The notes under the pieces were generated by a model that did no database searches, had not been told where the DNA came from, and was given only the letters and a program-made list of their open reading frames with translations. This document shows, piece after piece, positions 62,357 to 64,000 of a stretch of DNA of 64,000 nucleotides. Made by a program: the position numbers and the translations under genes. Origin of the DNA: Herbidospora galbida (GTDB lineage Bacteria; Actinomycetota; Actinomycetes; Streptosporangiales; Streptosporangiaceae); NCBI RefSeq assembly GCF_005233835.1, contig NZ_SZQA01000008.1:146626-210625 (forward strand). The letters run 5' to 3'. Within the stretch, counting starts at the first letter, position 1; each line of letters starts with the position of its first letter.

Positions 62357-63841
62357 ATGTCTGCACTCGATTGGTCGGTCCTGGCCGCCTACTTCGTCGT
62401 GATGATCGGCATCGGCGTCTGGTCCAAGGGCCGCGTCCACACCGTCATCGACTTCTTCACCGCGCGCGGGCGCATCCCCTGGTGGCTGGCGGGGATCTCG
62501 CACCACATGTCCGGCTACAGCGCGATCATGTTCGTCGCGTTCGCGGCGGTCGCCTACAACTACGGCCTGGCCATGTATGTGTGGTGGGCCCTCACCATCG
62601 GCATCGGCGTCGGCATCGGGGCGTTCCTGTGGGCGGCCCGGTGGAACCGGCTGCGGGCGGTGCACGGCGTGGCCTCGCCACTGGAATACCTCGCCCGGCG
62701 CTACAACCTGCCGGCCCAGCAGGTGCTCGCCTACAGCGGCGCGCTGCTGAAGGTGGTCGACATCGCCGCCAAGTGGGTGGCCATCGCGATCCTCCTGAGA
62801 GGGTTCGCGGGCATCCCGATCTTCTGGGGCATCCTCGTCACCGGGCTCGTCACGATGGTCTACATCACGGCCGGGGGCCTGTGGGCCGACGTGCTGACCG
62901 ACTTCGGGCAGTTCGTCATCCAGGGCGTCGCCGGGATCGCGATGTTCTTCGCGGTGCTCGGCCACCTCGACGGGCTGCCGACGCTGTGGACGATGTGGGA
63001 CCGGCTGCCCGAAGGCCACGGCGACCCGTTCGCGGGGCCGTACACGGTGACGTTCTTCCTGGCGCTGCTGTTCATCAAGACCTTCGAGTACAACGGCGGG
63101 ATGTGGAACCTGGCGCAGCGCTACATGGCCGCGCCGAGCGGCAGCGAGGCGAAGCGGTCGGCGCTGCTGTCGAGCGCGTTGTGGCTGGTCTGGCCGCTGA
63201 TCCTGTTCATCCCGATGTTCGCCGCGCCGCTGATCGTGCCGGGCCTGGCCAACGCCGAGGAGGCCTATGTGAAGCTGGCGCAGACCCTGCTGCCGCAGGG
63301 GGTCATCGGCCTGGTGCTGGCGGGGTTCTTCTCCCACACCATGGCGATGGTCTCCTCCGACGCCAACGTCATCTCCTCGGTGATCACCCGCGACATCGCG
63401 CCCGTGCTGATGCCCCGGTTACGCCGCCTGGCCGACGCCGCGCAGCTCACCTTCGCCCGCGTGACGACCTTCGCGTTCGTGCTGATCAGCATGGTCATCG
63501 CGATCACCACCGAGGGCCAGGGGGTGGTGCTGAAGATCGTGGTCGACCTGGTGGCGGCGACGATGGGCCCGATCTCGATCCCGCTGATGCTCGGCATGCT
63601 GCCGTGGTTCCGCCGCAGCGGCCCGCTGGCGGCGATCGTCTCGTGGGCGGCCGGGCTGTCGGTCTGGGCCTACGTGAAGTGGATCGCCGGCTCGACCGAC
63701 CAGGCCGTGGTGGTCGGCGTGCCCCTCGTCACCTCCCTGGTCCTGTACGTCGCCGTCGGCCTCCTGCGGCCCGAGCGCACCCGCGACCGCGACGAGCTGA
63801 TCGACTCACTGAACGACGACCACGACCCCGCGCGTACCTGA
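62357..63841 (+). CDS. Sodium/solute symporter (SSS family)
   Basis: 494 aa with about 13 membrane helices. Features of the family include the FFTARGRIPWWLAG segment, YLARRYN and GLVLAGFFSHTMAMVSSDANV. SSS members import sugars, sugar acids or other small solutes with sodium. Beside a pectate lyase and under matching operators, a galacturonate-type substrate is reasonable but inferred. ATG 62357 starts right after the third operator repeat; the frame is open further upstream through the operators. Confidence 0.9.
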   Translation: MSALDWSVLAAYFVVMIGIGVWSKGRVHTVIDFFTARGRIPWWLAGISHHMSGYSAIMFVAFAAVAYNYGLAMYVWWALTIGIGVGIGAFLWAARWNRLRAVHGVASPLEYLARRYNLPAQQVLAYSGALLKVVDIAAKWVAIAILLRGFAGIPIFWGILVTGLVTMVYITAGGLWADVLTDFGQFVIQGVAGIAMFFAVLGHLDGLPTLWTMWDRLPEGHGDPFAGPYTVTFFLALLFIKTFEYNGGMWNLAQRYMAAPSGSEAKRSALLSSALWLVWPLILFIPMFAAPLIVPGLANAEEAYVKLAQTLLPQGVIGLVLAGFFSHTMAMVSSDANVISSVITRDIAPVLMPRLRRLADAAQLTFARVTTFAFVLISMVIAITTEGQGVVLKIVVDLVAATMGPISIPLMLGMLPWFRRSGPLAAIVSWAAGLSVWAYVKWIAGSTDQAVVVGVPLVTSLVLYVAVGLLRPERTRDRDELIDSLNDDHDPART

Positions 63842-63845
63842 GAGA

Positions 63846-63875
63846 GAAGGCCCCCATGGCGCGGTGGGGGCCTTC
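63846..63875 (+). terminator. Terminator after the symporter
   Basis: Perfect 11-bp stem GAAGGCCCCCA / TGGGGGCCTTC with an 8-nt loop, 4 bp after the stop codon. Confidence 0.85.
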
Positions 63876-63883
63876 ACACGTCT

Positions 63884-64000
63884 AGGGCCTGTTTCGAAGT
63901 AGGTATGCGCTGCGGCGTGTCGTGGCCGGGTACGCGAAGAGGTCTCCGGTAAGTGGGTTGATCGACCAAGAAAAACCTGATCACCGGAGACCTCGTGGCC
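63884..64000 (+). mobile_element. Left end of an insertion sequence (truncated by window)
   Basis: GGGCCTGTTTCGAAGTAGG looks like an IS terminal repeat, right after CTA(G) and 8 bp past the symporter terminator. A 12-bp inverted repeat GAGGTCTCCGGT (63939) / ACCGGAGACCTC (63983) follows, typical of the leader before a transposase gene, and a GTG GCC at 63995 may be the transposase start. An IS5-type element is my best guess; the exact end and family cannot be fixed from 117 bp. Confidence 0.6.

Overview
High-GC actinomycete chromosome. The signs are near-universal G/C third positions, many GTG starts, a ClgR regulator, a DUF3046 gene beside recA, and a PafBC-type recA promoter together with a LexA box. 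A Streptosporangiales genus (Nonomuraea/Microbispora-like) is a reasonable guess, but the sequence alone does not prove it. There are no rRNA or tRNA genes and no CRISPR array.

Layout. 1-1.9 kb: end of a NarL-type sensor kinase, its response regulator and a convergent membrane protein. 2.0-5.9 kb: glutamate-type ABC transporter gluABCD plus a shrunken second binding protein. 6.0-10.8 kb: S9 peptidase, zinc-ribbon membrane protein, a CqsA-like alpha-hydroxyketone autoinducer synthase and a secreted alpha/beta hydrolase. 11.2-18.4 kb (mostly minus): rny, recX with a very long low-complexity N-terminus, recA, DUF3046, plus small genes and an SDR. 18.5-23.1 kb: lhr helicase.

24.6-39.0 kb is a compact biosynthetic cluster with two divergent arms. 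The left arm (minus) is a stand-alone adenylating enzyme, a condensation-carrier protein, and E1alpha, E1beta and E2 of a 2-oxoacid-dehydrogenase-like complex. The right arm (plus) is one polypeptide with C-A-T-TE domains fused to an MFS exporter, then a free carrier protein, a free condensation domain and a dimethylformamidase-like protein. Most genes overlap by 4 bp. Two copies of a 19-bp element lie between the arms. The E1/E2 set probably makes an acyl unit for a carrier protein, the NRPS adds an amino acid (pocket reads as Asp), and a TE with a cysteine nucleophile releases a product that the fused MFS may export.

39.2-42.7 kb is a second compact accessory system. It holds a 144-aa protein followed by a strong hairpin, a cytosolic subtilisin-like protease, an 80-aa CxxC protein, a PatG C-terminal-domain protein and a 40-cysteine repeat protein. 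It looks like a split version of the cyanobactin PatG maturase with its own candidate substrates.

42.8-50.8 kb: a VanX-like dipeptidase, two ROK repressors, a sugar ABC transporter without its ATPase, and a GH3 (NagZ-like) enzyme; a cell-wall-sugar recycling locus is plausible. 50.9-54.1 kb: membrane-anchored EEP phosphatase/nuclease, a cysteine-free Rrf2 regulator, nei. 54.1-60.6 kb (minus): the conserved block clgR, cinA, pgsA, rimO, RodZ-like HTH protein, ftsK. 60.7-63.8 kb: a ricin-domain pectate lyase divergent from a sodium/solute symporter, with IclR-like operator repeats between them. The window ends inside an insertion sequence.

The conserved blocks ftsK-to-nei and lhr-to-rny keep the order and strand usual in actinomycetes. 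The roughly 30 kb between lhr and nei, with both accessory systems, looks like an insertion into that backbone.
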